Source of the DNA: Pieris napi
Lineage: Eukaryota > Arthropoda > Insecta > Lepidoptera > Pieridae
Assembly (NCBI RefSeq): GCF_905475465.1
Contig: NC_062247.1
Location: forward strand, 4,588,001 to 4,652,000
Reading direction: 5' to 3'
Length of the DNA: 64,000 bases
This document shows, piece by piece, positions 34,751 through 49,700 of the stretch; position 1 is the first letter of the stretch, and each line of letters starts with the position of its first letter. Position numbers and translations under genes: made by a program. The notes beneath the pieces were generated by a model. It was given only the letters and a program-made list of their open reading frames with translations, made no database searches and had not been told where the DNA came from.

Positions 34751-37700
34751 GTAACTTGGATTGAGAAATATGAAGGTAAGGCTCCTTTGTATTTATGTTG
34801 TATCTTACCCAATGTAAGCTTAGGTTGCCCGAAAGCTGTCGTTTGTAAGTCGTAATTAAATTTCTTTGATCGTTTTGCTTTATATATAATGTGCCACGAA
34901 ATCTCAAATAAATATCTATAAAGCTTTTACTATGATGTAACCTTGCGTCAATAATCATTAATATAATGATGGAGACAGACTTGAAACAAATGGTCTATAA
35001 AAAAACAACGATAAAACAAAACCAATTATTCTTTTGTTTCATGTCTCAAAATTCCGTGGAAATTATAAATCATTTCGTTGATACGAATTTTGTCAAGAAA
35101 TGAAGAGCAATTATTTATTTGGGTCATTGTTTTGAATGGGTCGTAGTTCGTAGATACTTTGAGGACTTAGTAAAGTTAAATTGTATAGGATATTACAATT
35201 ACAATACTTTCGGTCCTCTGTTTATAAAACTAGTTCTTTGTTTAGAACCACTTTATTTATTTCCAACACAAAAAACATGTTAAATTTAATTTAGAATGTA
35301 TTATATAAAGTTTAGGGTTTGGTTGTGTTATTAGTGTAGGGTTTGAATCCCATCTTGGGTACAGGCTTTATCCAGCTCCATTTGTCTTTGTTTTTCGAGA
35401 CTACTGTATAATATTAATAATACTTGTACAATATTAAACAATTATAAAACTGTATTTTCTTACAGAGTTTTAATCGCTTAGAGGTTAGGTTTTATTGCAC
35501 GTAATTTACAAATTTCAATAGCCTATACTAGAGAACACTATGAGAAAACTTTCATATGTTTAGAATCAATTATTTTGTTCTATGTTATTTGTAAAAGATA
35601 GGTAAGAAATCACAGAAATAGTGGTTAGAAAATTCATTTTAGCACAGCATATAAACACGTTTAAGGAAAGTACTTTTTACATACAGAGATGTGAAATTAT
35701 AATGATCACGAGAAATAGCTAGCGTACATCAAAACTGCCGTAATTCATGACAATTTGCTGTAACCATTTAAAACAATTTGGTGCGAACTTTCGAACTATT
35801 CACCGCACTCCAATTATATACTTCTAAAGGACAAGGGGACTGTTTACTATTTCAGTGTCAAATTATTGTAACCGCAGCGTTACCCTTGTCATTGTGTTAT
35901 AAAGTTTCATTGAAATGTATAATATATGTAATATGTGAAGATTAATTTAGCTGTATGCTATGCTATAACTGTTGACTCAAGTATCTGCCTCGTTGTCGTG
36001 CGTGTATTGACTAGCTATGTCCTGAGGCTGTAAGTTCTACGAGAATGTGCAATATCTACAAAGTATACCGTAGATGTATTTGAATTTCGAATTTAATTCT
36101 AGGAGCCCGTTTGTATAAAATACGTTCGTGTAGAAACTCTAAAGGTGGGAACTGACCAAAGTTACGAGGTGTAATGTAACATGTAATGTAATGTTACACA
36201 GCGAGCATTCGTGCAGTCAGTACGTCGTGTTACGGGGAAACCAGCGAGCAACGAGCCGCTCGTTGCTCGCTTTGAGTGCTCCACCCGGCTGTCGGTTTTT
36301 TGGCGAATCCTTTGAGTGTTACGCGGTTCGGTCAGTACGCTCTTTGTCAAAAGTCGTCCCGAGCGCACGCGCGTAGCGAGTAATCACACGTCAATCAATC
36401 AATCAATCAAACATGGAGTGGGACAAAGAAAAATCTCTGTATTTTTCTATAAAATGAGGAAGTGTTGTGGAACCCAGCTCATCCAGAGCAAATAAATTCA
36501 ACAGTTCTTCAAAATCGATCGGAGACATGCGTACAAAATTTTTATACTGTCTAGTAATCATTTGGTTTTTCAAAGTTGCTATCAATGACAAACCACCACA
36601 TACGCCTCTGTTTTTAAATAAGTTTAATGCCCAGTAACGTTTTTTCTTCTTCTTAATTTGGATGAAACAATAATTAAGTAGAATCAAATATACCAGCGCG
36701 TCCTCGCTGTCAGCCATCTCGTGAACACTGGCGGCGAAAGCGGAGCACAGACGTTTGACGAGCATGTTACGCCGATTTTAAAACACAGCGTAACATGCTC
36801 GATGCGTTACACGCTCGATGCGAATGCTACATTACACCTCGTAACTTTGGTCAGTTCCCACCTTAACATTTTACACACAAAATTTTACGAAAAATATAGG
36901 TTTATAAGCATGTAAAGTAAATCTATCAAATTAAACTTTAAAGTACTATAAAATATAATTTAACTCAGCTAGCCATCGATTAAATAAATACACTCAAATA
37001 GAAAGTTTTTTATACCTTTACCCATCAAGTTCCTGACACAATTGAAATGTGCAAAGCATGACAAACATGTAGAAATTGTACTCGATACCTAGTTCCAAGT
37101 CACACAATGATGTCACTCAACACCAATCTCGACAAAGTAAATACATCACAGCTTGGTTTAATACATGGCAATGCCCACAAAATCGGTAATGTGGTTGTTA
37201 ATGGAGGCATGTTGCTATATTGAAGTATAATTATTAAATGCTATTTCAGATTGGAATTTTGACAAATAAATGTCATGAATTAAGTACGATCTCATACTGT
37301 ATTTTAATACGTTTTATTGTTTATTACTTGTGTAGTACTTTTACTAATAATGATACATTAATACCTTGTATTACAAATACCAAATAATACCTTGGTATTA
37401 CATTTGTTTGTGGATAAAATGTATATATGATTTTGTTCCCTTTGCATTGGAGTAAAGATTGGGCCGCGGGATTTAAACGCACATGCGCAAATTAAAGATT
37501 AAGGTGGTACATAGTACCGGTGACCCCAGAACTGGTGATTTCCTCGCTCAACGAATACGAATGGCAATACAACAAGGAAATGCCAAAATTATTAAAAATA
37601 TTTTAGTTTTTTATTTATCCATTTTTAATAAATATTATGATTACTACGTAGTTTAATAATTGCCAATATTTTTAACATTTGTAAATTAGCTAAATAATTA

Positions 37701-40700
37701 ATCTAATAAGAGATTGTCATTTTGATCGTTATTAGTACATAAGTTGTGGTAACAAGCCAGTACATATTAAAAACTTCAGGTGGTATTAATATTTTTTTTT
37801 TATTTATTTATTATTGATGCAAGTCATAGCTGACCTACCGACCTTTTTTTTAATAATTACATTAATATTTATATGGTACATAAACCTAATAAAACTCAGT
37901 GGCAATAGTATATTATCATATGTATATCTCAATTTTTTATCCTTCCTGATGAGCTTAAATTAAAAAAGAAAATCAGTGGCGCTACAACCTCTTTAGGTCT
38001 TTTTTTATATATTTCTGAAACTGTTTCATGATCATTTTTCAATCTGATTGTCATTTCAATGTGATTGGGTCTAAGACATGTCGGTTTCCTCACGATGTTT
38101 TCCTTCACCGTTCGAGCGAATGTTAAATGCTCATAGAAAGAAAGTCCATTGGTGCACAGCCGGGGATCGAATCTACGACCTTAGGGATGTCGCACGCTGA
38201 AGCCACTAGGCCAACACTGCTCATAATGATGAGCTGCTCCTAATGAGCTTACTGACCATATAACAGAGTGGTGAAAAATATTTAGAACAAAAGTAGTTTC
38301 TTCGTTTACACAATCCACTTAATATTATGCAGTTTTCTTTGGCGAATCTCCAAAATCTTTTGTTGACACTGTGTGAAAGCCACTTACATCGTAGCCGTTA
38401 TCCTCATAGTTTCTCTAACGGTTTACTTAAAGAGTGTTCTATTTTACTGTTATTATGCGGGAAAAGTGGTAATATTTTATGATATATGCGCGCATTTGAT
38501 TTGTGTGCTATTTTTGAATACATTATTTTTTGTTCCAATTATATTAACCATATAATTTACACGCATTCAATTCGTTTGCTCCCCTTGTTCAGATTTTCAA
38601 TGAAAATAATGTATTCGAGTCTAAATGTATAGGGGCCTGTCTAGGAAAATTAAAACACACTGTAGTATTCGGTGTCCCATGGCGAGTTGTGTACTGCGGT
38701 TTGCGCTTCCTCCAAACTAAAAAAAGTATCAGTCTAACCGCTGACTGGCTGGTTCAAAGGCCCTGGAGACTGACATGTGTGTATAAAACGTATGTGAAGT
38801 CGAACTTAGCGGTTGAATACACTTCGAAAGCGCAGTCAAGAGTATGACGTCATCAATTTGATTGTGATGATTTTTTACATACAGTGTGTCTACTATCCTA
38901 CATATTGTGATTTTCGTATTTGTTTCACTGATATCCTTTTCCATGCGCTAAGTAAAATATAACGATGCTCACGATGTTTGCCTGCCGTAGTAGCTTGTGC
39001 TAATTGCGCACATAGAAACTTCCCCTGGTTCTCAGCCATGATTAAAACACACGACCTCAGAGATGAGGGTTGCATGTTTAAGCCAATAGGCCAACACTGC
39101 ACATCTGTCCTTAATGTATAATATTGTAGTAACCTTTAGTAGTAATTTAAAATTCAATAATCTATCCTATATAAATAACAATAATAATAAACAATCGCCC
39201 GTTTTAGTTCCAACAAAGACCCGGAGGTGAGATTTATAGCACACTATTATAACTGGTATTACGTTTACTTAACGCTCTTATCACTAAACTGCCGTGATAA
39301 ATGGACTTCTCCTAACTTTGTGGGCGTACTGTATTTTTAGTTGCAAAGCGTAGGTGCATTATTTATGAAGATAAAATCGAAATAAATATCGGTCTGCACA
39401 ATGTAGAAACCGGTGGCTTTTAGGTTTACTTTATTCACGAATAAGTAAGATTGGAATCTTTGCCACTTTATTCATAATAATAAAATTAGTTATATGTTTG
39501 ATACATTAATTATTTAAAGAAAACACTTTTTTTTCACACACCGAATTGAAGTTATCTATTATTATGAATTTACAATTATTTTACATAATTTTAATTTCCG
39601 ACGTTTCGCGTGCTTACGTTACGTAAAATAATTCTTAATTCTTAATATATAACTTCAATGCGGTAAAAAAGTGTTTTCTTTAAATGTATAAATGTTATGT
39701 CAATAAAAGACAAAAATTACATACATTAATTATTATTATTATTATTATTGCAACTAATTAAAAGCTTGCCACTCCAAATGTCACCAATTAATGTCGTTCT
39801 TATGTCCTATCTTCACATCTCTTCCCTTGCTTTTCCTTCCTTTCACCACTTATTTATCATATCACAGTTGAATTGGGCCGGGTACGTAGCGCGTCTCAAG
39901 AATCAACAATGGGTAAGAATAATAAAGTGGAATGACCCTTTAGGTAAAAGAAAACCAGGGAGGTCTTATGCAAGATGGGACGATTAAATTAGAAATAGCA
40001 AGGTTTGGTAATCGAGAGAAAACTGGTCCTTGTTGAAGAACATTCAACTCGAAAGGGGGTTCTCTTACTAACATGAATTAAAATGTTTATACTAACAAAC
40101 AAATTTTAACTATTTGTTAAGAGAAATATTATTCTATTTTATTTTCATCTTGGTTATAACAGTCATTGCGTAGTTTTAACTTTAGAACCTTTTCATCTCA
40201 TTCTGTCATATTGAGTTAATACTGTGATTAAGTAAGTTAAAACAGTATTAAATAATTGACTTATTTAGTCTATGTCTATAAGACGTTTATGGAAAATGAA
40301 TGAATTTTGCCGGCTTTTTTTGTAATACAATTTCAAATTTAATCCAGCGGAAAATCAATTTAAATAGTCTTTGTTCATTTTACAAGAAAAATGCCCTCAC
40401 TATGGAAAAATGTACGCGAACAAATTCACAAAAACTAAGTAATAAAGGAACATTATGTATGATCATTCAATGATCCTTGAACGACATCCGATGCGAATGG
40501 AAACAGCGAGACACAATTTCAAAGACGTATTCCTGTTATCGCATTTTAAGCTATATGTGTTTAGCAATAAGGCGAGCTTTAGGCTGTCAAATTAATCTGC
40601 GACTGTCGACATCTAAGGATAAGAGGATTATATTATCGAGGTGTTGAGGAAATGTGGATACGAATGACTTGATTTGGGTTTGTAAGAGCTTAGTTTTTGC

Positions 40701-43700
40701 CACCGCAAATGATGTGACTAAACGAACTTGGGATCGGCTTCTTATAGTTTATAACAAAAAATACTAGTATTATTATGAAAAAGCGTGGGTTGCTCGATAG
40801 ACGAAAAATATGCCATAGAGCGCCCCACGCTTTTTCACAATAATACCAGTATTTTTTGTTCATTACCATTTTCAGCCTGAATTAGGAATTATTTTTCACT
40901 TTTTAGTTTGATGTGCTTTAAAAGCGTGTTTTTTAGTTTTTTTAAACTACTATTTATTTTTTATTTTTTAGTTAATTTTTTTTTATTTTTTTTCTGATTA
41001 TTGCATTGTCATCGATCTTTGACAGGTGCGCAAAGTTTGAATTAAATCTGTCCGTTAAAAGTGGGTCAAAATCGAGTCCGAAGGAGTCGGTTATATACAT
41101 ACATACATACAGGTGAAGCTAATATAAAGCGTGTAAAAATGGTGTTGAATATCGTTCACTAATTGACTTACATTTAAGATGGTCTTGGAGTGTGTCATCT
41201 AAACTAAAATTATGAGAAGGAAATCTCTGTATATTTCTAACGAATAAAGTAAAAAACTTTTGGACAGATTTAATATACCAAGGGGATGACCATATGAGTT
41301 ACGGTGTTTAATAATACGTGTTCAATAGTTCCTGATATAAATTGTAGGCGAGAAATAGGTGCGATTTAAAGGGATACCGACCACTTCGAAAGCTTTCCAT
41401 TACCTCGGAAAATCCAGGGAAAATCTAGTACGACGTGCCTGCCTTTGACAAATTTGTGCAAAGAAAAATTCTAAATCATACCCCGCGGATAGAGAACCCC
41501 TTATTTGCTGAAATTATTTCCAACTCTTTGCTATTTATATTGATACTAGCTGTGTTATTCCAGTGTTATTTCTAGTCATATAAAGACTTTTAAGTACTTT
41601 ATATACTTATAGTCTATTATAATTAGACAAAATATATCGTTAATACAAATGAATACCATTTTAATTTCGTATTGTACTTAAAAAATATCAAGATACCAAC
41701 CATTCTAAGATTGAAATTAATTTATACAATTAGACATGATGAGAATTATAAATGCTTCAAGTTCAACAGCTGAGAAATGGTGTAATAATTCTCAATTTTA
41801 CGTACATTGTGGCCTCAAATGTCGTTAAAATCACGGCTTTTGGTATTGAACATTCGGTAATTTTTTTTTACTATAATCTTTATTTATTGAGCTAAGTGTG
41901 CAACTAACTATATTTGCTTGATCCGAGTGGCTTTATCCCTTGGTGCTGCAAAGAGATGAGGCGTCTCTCTGCATCTTCTACCACATTTAGCATGGAGAGT
42001 GTTGAGAGGAGTTGTTCGGATTAATAGCTGAGTTTCATCATCGGACGTCGAGGTAGAATACGAAATTCCACCTTCATTACATCGACGTTCGTCGTTCCAC
42101 AACTGAGCGTTATTTAAGACAGTTTTTGCCGCGTATCATCATTATGTGGAACTAGCTACCCACTGAAGTATTTCCGAATCAATTTGACTAAGGGTCCATC
42201 AAGAAAAGAGGGTAACGATTCCAAAAACTCGCCAGCCGTCTGGCATTGAGAGTGTTCATGGGCGGCGGCGATATCACTGAATATTAGGTGAGGCTGTGCC
42301 AGTTGGCCCTCTGTTCTATAATAATAATAATTCAACTTTAGGGCAACAGCTTGCATTTGCTTGTATGTCGGAATCGTAAGAAATGTAATTTCTTTGATTG
42401 ACTCCCGTCATACCGTACGAGGGTGTTCTGAAGAAGTATTTGTTCTACCCTGCTGTGTCGTTTTATTACCGCATCTCGATGGCAGGACATCTTCCACAGT
42501 CCGCTTCACTCAGCATTTCCTTTTACGAACTAGCGAGTTTTGGAATCTGCTCTCATTGGAAGTGGTTCCAAGGACGACTTGCAAGTATTTAAAAGAAGAG
42601 CGTACTCCTACCTCAAAGGCCGCCAACGCACTCATGCATAAAACAGGGGTATGCGTTTATGGCTAATCCGTAGGCTCGTTTGTTACGATATAGAATCATT
42701 TATTCAAAGACAATATATGACAATCCCACTTAGCGCTAAGTGTTTACCTTAGACTCAAAAGACAGATCCAGTTTTTCCTATAAATAATCACGGATGCAGA
42801 AATCTGATACCAACAGGTATTCAGCATGTTAGTGCCACTAAATTATTATTATTTATCTTTATTGTTTGCATTATTGAAGTGAAAGTTCTTTATCGGGGTT
42901 GGAAAAAAATTTAGTGTAACATTTTTTCGTTACGCGTCACATTTTTCCGTTACGCGCCATCTTTTGAAGTGAAACTTCTTTATCGACGTATGGGAGAAAT
43001 TTTGTAGCAGGTTACGCGCCATCTTTTTCTTGTCCCTACCACGGTTGATCCGAAGAGATTCTAAACCATTAATAACAAAAATGTATAATAACGATAACAA
43101 TGATACTAAGAATTCTATTACAATTTATGAAATTCTGTAATAATCTTAGTGGTAATAAGGTAAAATGAAATAATTGTATTATTTGTATTCAAGTCTGTGA
43201 TAATAAAAGCCTTTTGTTAAACTTTATCTAATTTAACTTTATTTAACCAATTTCTGTAAACTTGCATATAGTAGATCATTTTTCGAAAAATAAGGTCATA
43301 AAGAAGTTTCACTTCTTACGTGTGTACACCTAGTACGCGCACACATTTTTTTTTATACTGTTTAAACCTCAGTAAAAATATCGTTATTCCTAAAATAGTC
43401 TATTGTTTATATAGTTTTATTCAGTACCCTTAGCACTAACAATACAGTCGACTTGTTAACGATAGAACAAAAATAATTTTTGTATGAAAATATTGAGCAG
43501 ATCCGTATAAACTAAAAATGGAACTATGAGCACTATACATTTTAAAATAGTATTCATGTATTATTTGTTCGTACCATATCTTCTGATGGTGATATTTGGG
43601 GAAAGGGTGGATACAGAGACGGGGTTATACCTTGGGGCACACGGGCCTATATAGGGTAAAAGTAATTTTTATTTTATACAGCCTTGCTATTCTGTAACTC

Positions 43701-46700
43701 ACTTTTCGAACTCACACAGCGGTTTTCGCATCGGTGGTCGCTCTCAAATCAGTCGTGAAGCAGTCATTTTATGATTTGGCATTCTGATAAACAATAAACT
43801 ACAAGCTCCCACCTTTTCAGAATGCCAAATCATAAAATGACTGCTTCACGACTGATTTGAGAGCGACCGCCGATGCGAAAACCGCTGTGTGAGTTCGAAA
43901 AGTGAGTTACAGAATCGCAACGCAGTTTTAAAATATTAATACTCCTATTCGTTGTTATGGTTTCAAATTATATTTCAATAAGAAAATCTCTTGTGACGCA
44001 ATCGCTAAATCCACCCTTACCCCGGCCTTCAGATGATGTTAAATACGAGTAACCCTGAATAGAAAAACAGGAAAAATATGATCATTATTTTTCTTTCGTA
44101 TATTGTGTACTTCTTAAAAACTCCTGAAGTTCTAATCAAAAGTAGGAATTTTCTTTTTCAAATATAAACTGGTCATTTATAGGCTAATTGAAATATTTTC
44201 ATGAAGAATAATATGGATTTTAAGGATAAAGATATTTATTTCTCATTAAAAATATTTCAACATTCACTTGACACGTGACATAGTATTTTATGGGTAGATA
44301 AAGCTGAACTGGGACTCCCATATGTCATTATTTATTATGTTTGTCTTTTAATCTTGCCTTAAATAACGTATTAACCAATAACTAAAAGTATTTTACAAGT
44401 TAAGTCTGTATTCCGTTAGCAAATAACAATTCCGTCCAACATTAGCATAACAAGACCGCGAATTTGCCAGTTACGACATTTTACGCTTTATTTGTATTCA
44501 GTGTTTTTGTTTGTACTTTAGTTTATTTCCTTAAAACTCAGCTCACAGTAAAATAATATATATGGGCGTAAAGCGTTTACAAAACAGTTACTATTTATTA
44601 TTTTATTTACGTATTATAACACGAAGGTTGTGTTTTGTAGTCTCGGTTGCTGCACAGATTGATTTGTATTTCTATAAAAACACTTTCTGCACCAATTAAA
44701 GGCTAAACCAACGAATTTCTAATACAATTAATAAAGTGACGCAAAACATTCAGTAGTTATAAGTATGTTTATTAAACCGGTAACTATAATATAATATACG
44801 TTAAATGAAACTGGCGTATTCTATAAGTTTTTATTATTTTTTTCTTACAATAAAATTCAAAAAAAAGAGTGCGACTTTACATGAATTACTATCGAACCTA
44901 CTCAATAATAATGGTTATTAAATAATATGTTGACTTAGTCTTCTACAATACTAATAAATAGCTGAAACTAAGCTAATGCTTATTAAAGCTAATGATCATT
45001 AACAGTCTTAGTGTTTCCATAATGATTTAACACTATATTTGTGTGTCCGAGATACCGCACTTTGCACTTATATTAACTACACTAGGTTTATTAAACGTTT
45101 ATTCCTTATTGTTTCAATATCTTAAATAAAGCAATAAAGTGACATTAGAACGATGTATTCATATCTGACATAACAAGTAACTGTTTACAATATTGATATG
45201 TTACAAATTGTGCCTTGATATCCCCCGAGAGCCTACAACTTTGTGAATTTTCTGACCCTTTGCATAATAAATGGTGTAAGTTTTGCGACATTTTCATACA
45301 ACAGACGTGTTTTTAGGTCACTTCCTTGAATAGAAATCTTGAGAGGAATTACTTTTTAATGAAATATCGGTCAACTGTGACAAGATTTTAATTATCTCTC
45401 AGATTCATCTTCAACTATTATGCTGTAGAATTATGTAACTTCTTAGAACTTAGCTTGCTAACCAAACTATAGTAATTCAAAAATATTTATATTATTATTC
45501 TTATTTTTTTGTAGCATGGTTTTATTTCACAAAAAATTGTGTTATAGAATAATATGAATGTCCAAAATCTAAAAAGCAGTATTGCTAAACATAAACTAAC
45601 ATTATTATTACCGGAAACAATTGAGCAATGTTAGTATCGTATAAATATTAATGTCAATATTTGTCTATATTTATACGATTTTAACATTACCTGTACGTTT
45701 ACGCTAAAATTAAAAAAAAATATCCATCTGTGCGAAGCCAGGACCACTAGTAATATAATAAAAAGCTTGAATACACATAGGTTTATAGTAGGTAATAGGG
45801 TAGGATGAAACAGTCGATCTTAGGGTATGCAAAATACCAAAAGTCTTAATTGCTAAAAGAAAACAACATTCAACAGACAAACAGAAAATATCAACATACA
45901 ACATCATCTTGAAATTGTATACTGTACGCTTTCATTTTTTATAGAATGGGCTGGAGGATCACCTGATGTTTAGTGATTCCGCCGCCCATTGACACTCTCA
46001 ATTTCTTACAATTATAGTTTATCCGTTCCAGTTAAAAATAACACTCCTTTATCAGTAAAAATTTCATCTAAACTGTTAATTATTATCCAAAAAATATTTC
46101 AAACGGTTTTCGAATGATTTTTACTTTTATGAAAAAGCTGGATATTTTTCCTGTTACCGTCTATATCCGGACTGTTATTAAAAGCTGGTCCAATAAACTT
46201 TATATCATATATATTTTATAAAAGAAATAAAAAGTAATTTTTTCCTAGAATATTTATATTTTATTTAGTTCAATGTCTAATTGCTGTTGTATGTTTGAGT
46301 CTTCGGTAATAACTCGAAAAATGAATCGTTTTGCTAAGAAGCCCCTGACTTTATACACCACCAGCGTTATACTATTGGGTATATACACACATATTATTGT
46401 CGGAGCAGTGTTGGCCTAGTGGCTTCAGCGTGCGACTCTCATCCCTGAGGTCGTAGATTCGATCCCTGGCTGTGCACCAATGGACTTTCTTTCTATGCGC
46501 ATTTAACATTTGCTTGAACGGTGAAGGAAAACATCGCGAGGAAACCGACATGTCTTAGACCCAAAAAGTCGATTTCGTGTGTCAGGCAATGAGGGCTGAT
46601 CATCTACTTGCCTATTAGATTTAATAATGACCGTGAAACAGATTCAGAAATCTGAGGCTAAGACCTAAAGAGGTTGTAGCGCCACTGATTTATTTTTATT

Positions 46701-49700
46701 ATTTATTGTTTGAATGACTACAACGTCCCCACAACGTCCCCCCAACGTCGACCACAAATACAACGTCATACCCTGAAAGCAAAATTATTCCGGATAAGGA
46801 TATTATGTAACTTCTCGATCTTAGCCACTGTGTTTAGAATGATCGAGGATCCTCTCTTTAGATCTCTCTTTAGAAGAGAAAGCAGCATCTCCTTCCTAAG
46901 ACTAAAAAAGTAACTTTTTTAAATATTTCTGTATAAGATTAATAATATCTAATATATAAAATTCTCGTGTCACAGTTTTCGTTGCCATACTCCTCCGAAA
47001 CGGCTTGACCGATTTTGATGAATTTTTTTGTGCTTATCCGGTATCTATGAGAATCGGCCAACATCTATTTTTCATCCCCCTAAATGTTAGGGGTAGTCCA
47101 GCCCTAAATTTTTTTTTTTTCAGACAAAATTTTTAATTTCTATTTTTTTATGATACAGCATTAAAAAATACATACAACCTAATTTTCACCCCTCTTCGAT
47201 CAACCCCTATTTTTACTATAAATGATATACATGGCAAAACGACGTTTGCCCGGTCAGCTAGTAGTATATATAAGTCGTAAAGTGTAATATGTTATATTAT
47301 ATTCATGACAAATTTTGGTTGGTAGCTTATTAGATTTCTAAAATATGTGTATTATGTAGAACTCGAATTGAAATACTAGATAGTTTGTCTTGGGATAGTT
47401 TATTAAACTATACGAAATTATTATAGTCCTTTTCACGAAAGAAGTCCCCCAGACGCGGCGCTGCAATCGCATGACGTAATGTTGCCATTTATGAGTAAAA
47501 AATTTACTTATTTTATTTACATTTAGCAGATGTAATTTATCAAGTAATATTATTTTCTGCATAGTTCGATGAAACAATATTTCTGTTATGTAAAAAGTAT
47601 ATACATATTTATTTACTTATATTAGCGGTGTTCTACCTACTTACAGGGAAAAGTTGAGAAAATAGGGTAAAGAAAAGCAATAAAAAATTTTATTCAGAGT
47701 TTTATTGCATAATTGTTGGGTTACAATTTTTTTCGAAGTACACACCGCTGTTATACCCTCGTTTGTAATTCTTGTTATAGTTATTTCTGACACATCTGCA
47801 ATTAAATTATGAACAACTAAAAATAATAATAACTTTAAGTTTATAATGCTTATGTAATATATGTTTTAATTTCAGTTACCTAGTTTCATCACGTTATGTA
47901 TTTGTTCAATTTTGTCGCAAAAACGAATTTATATCATAAAAGTCCCATCAATACAGCAAAAAAATATTAAATGGCAACTCTAAAAAGTACCTGTTATGGC
48001 GGCAATTCTCTTCCGAACATTGTTTAGTTGTATTAAAACACCTTGATTCTTATGTTCCGCTTCACAGAACTCTTTCACCTTTAATATCATTTCTCGAGCC
48101 GAACTTTTTACAACTTTTGGCGTTGTAATAAATATTTAAAATGCACTAAGCTAGTTAAAAATTCACAAAAATCTACCACAACAAACGAACTTGATAACAT
48201 CGACGAATGACAACATTGCCGACCTGTCAAATTTAGTTCCAAAAATATCCGCGGGACTTCTTTCATGAAAAGCACTATACGTATATAATCTGACATTAAG
48301 TTTTCCTTTATTCGCCCTGAGGGCAAGCTGTGGTATTTCGACCGTACCGCCTAGTCTTACATATTTCATTATAATTTCTCCAGATCTATTGATTCCTTGT
48401 GCCATCAATTTTTATTGCCACTAATTTTTTAAATCACAATTGATGTAACTACGAGTATATTTCCGACATATTCATCTTTTTGCATATTCAATATTTAAAT
48501 AATTATAGGATGCCATAATGTGATATAGAAAATAAAGCAGTATTATTCGTAAATACATTCAGCCAAACAATAAAATATATATTTTTTTGTATTTACAAGG
48601 GCTTTAGCCAGTAAAATTTACTGTAATGTACAGTACATTTTAAATGTAATTGAAAAAGTAGTAATCATTCTTCGAATGAGATCATCGCGGTTCTTTTATT
48701 TTGTCCTAGGCTTACCTTTATCAAAGCTTTTTTCCCTTTGACGCGGTCAATGGATCCTCATATTGGTTTCATTTCAAATGGCTTTGAAACTAAAGCAATT
48801 GTCTCAAGTAATCGCGATCGTTTTATGCTCTGTGGGCTTTTTTTAAGAGGACTTTGATCTTTAGACTAATGTTTTAAAAATATTTTGTAAAAAATATAAT
48901 GCCACTATAATTTGATAAAGGCCAGTGTGATCGCTTTACAACGTTTATTTTAGTGATATTATATATTATGTATATATATATAAAAAATAAATCAGTGACA
49001 CCTTTTTAGGTCTGGGCCTCAGATTTCTGTATCTGTTTCATGATCATTTGTCAATCTAATAGGCAAGTAGGTGATCAGCCTCCTGTGCTTGACAAACGCT
49101 GTTGACTTTTTGGGTCTAAGGCAAACCGGTTTCTTCACCATGTTTTCCATCACCGTTCGAGCGAATCGCAGCAGAAACTGCTATAAAAAACGCTCAGTTG
49201 TGAAACAGCGGACGTCGACGTGATCCGGGTGGAATTTCGTATTCTGCCTCGACGTTCGATAATGAAACTCAGCTGCAGGTATTAATCCGAACAACTCCTG
49301 TGAAAAGTCTCTGTTGTAAATGTGGTAGAAGATGGCGAGTGACCCCACATCTCTACGCCACGCCAAGGGACCTAGCCACTCCGAAAGGCAATGGTAGTCG
49401 ACGATTCGAACCACATGCGTTGAAAACGGTCAAGCTGGTACTGAGGAGCTCCCGGCTGAGAACAGTACTCCACGTGGGGCCGAATTTGCGCTTTATACAG
49501 TTGCTAGCGGTGGCCAGAAGTGAAGTACCGTCTTTCCTTGCTGAGGAAACCAAGATTCTTGAAGGCTAATTTAGCCTTTCCCTCCAAATGATCGCGAAAC
49601 TGAATGTCGTTCTATATGTCAACGCCAAGTATTCCGATGCTGGCTCCAGTACTTAAAATGAGAAAAAAACGAAAGGAAAAGAAATCTTAGCAAACGTAAC

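Noticed and set aside
41170..41520. Jockey-like LINE reading on the minus strand (SSPWYIKSV...)
   Set aside because: Only a faint resemblance over about 40 residues; upstream frames are broken and no other copy is present.
46700..46765. AACGTC-rich tandem repeat
   Set aside because: Only four imperfect, irregularly spaced units; not enough to call.
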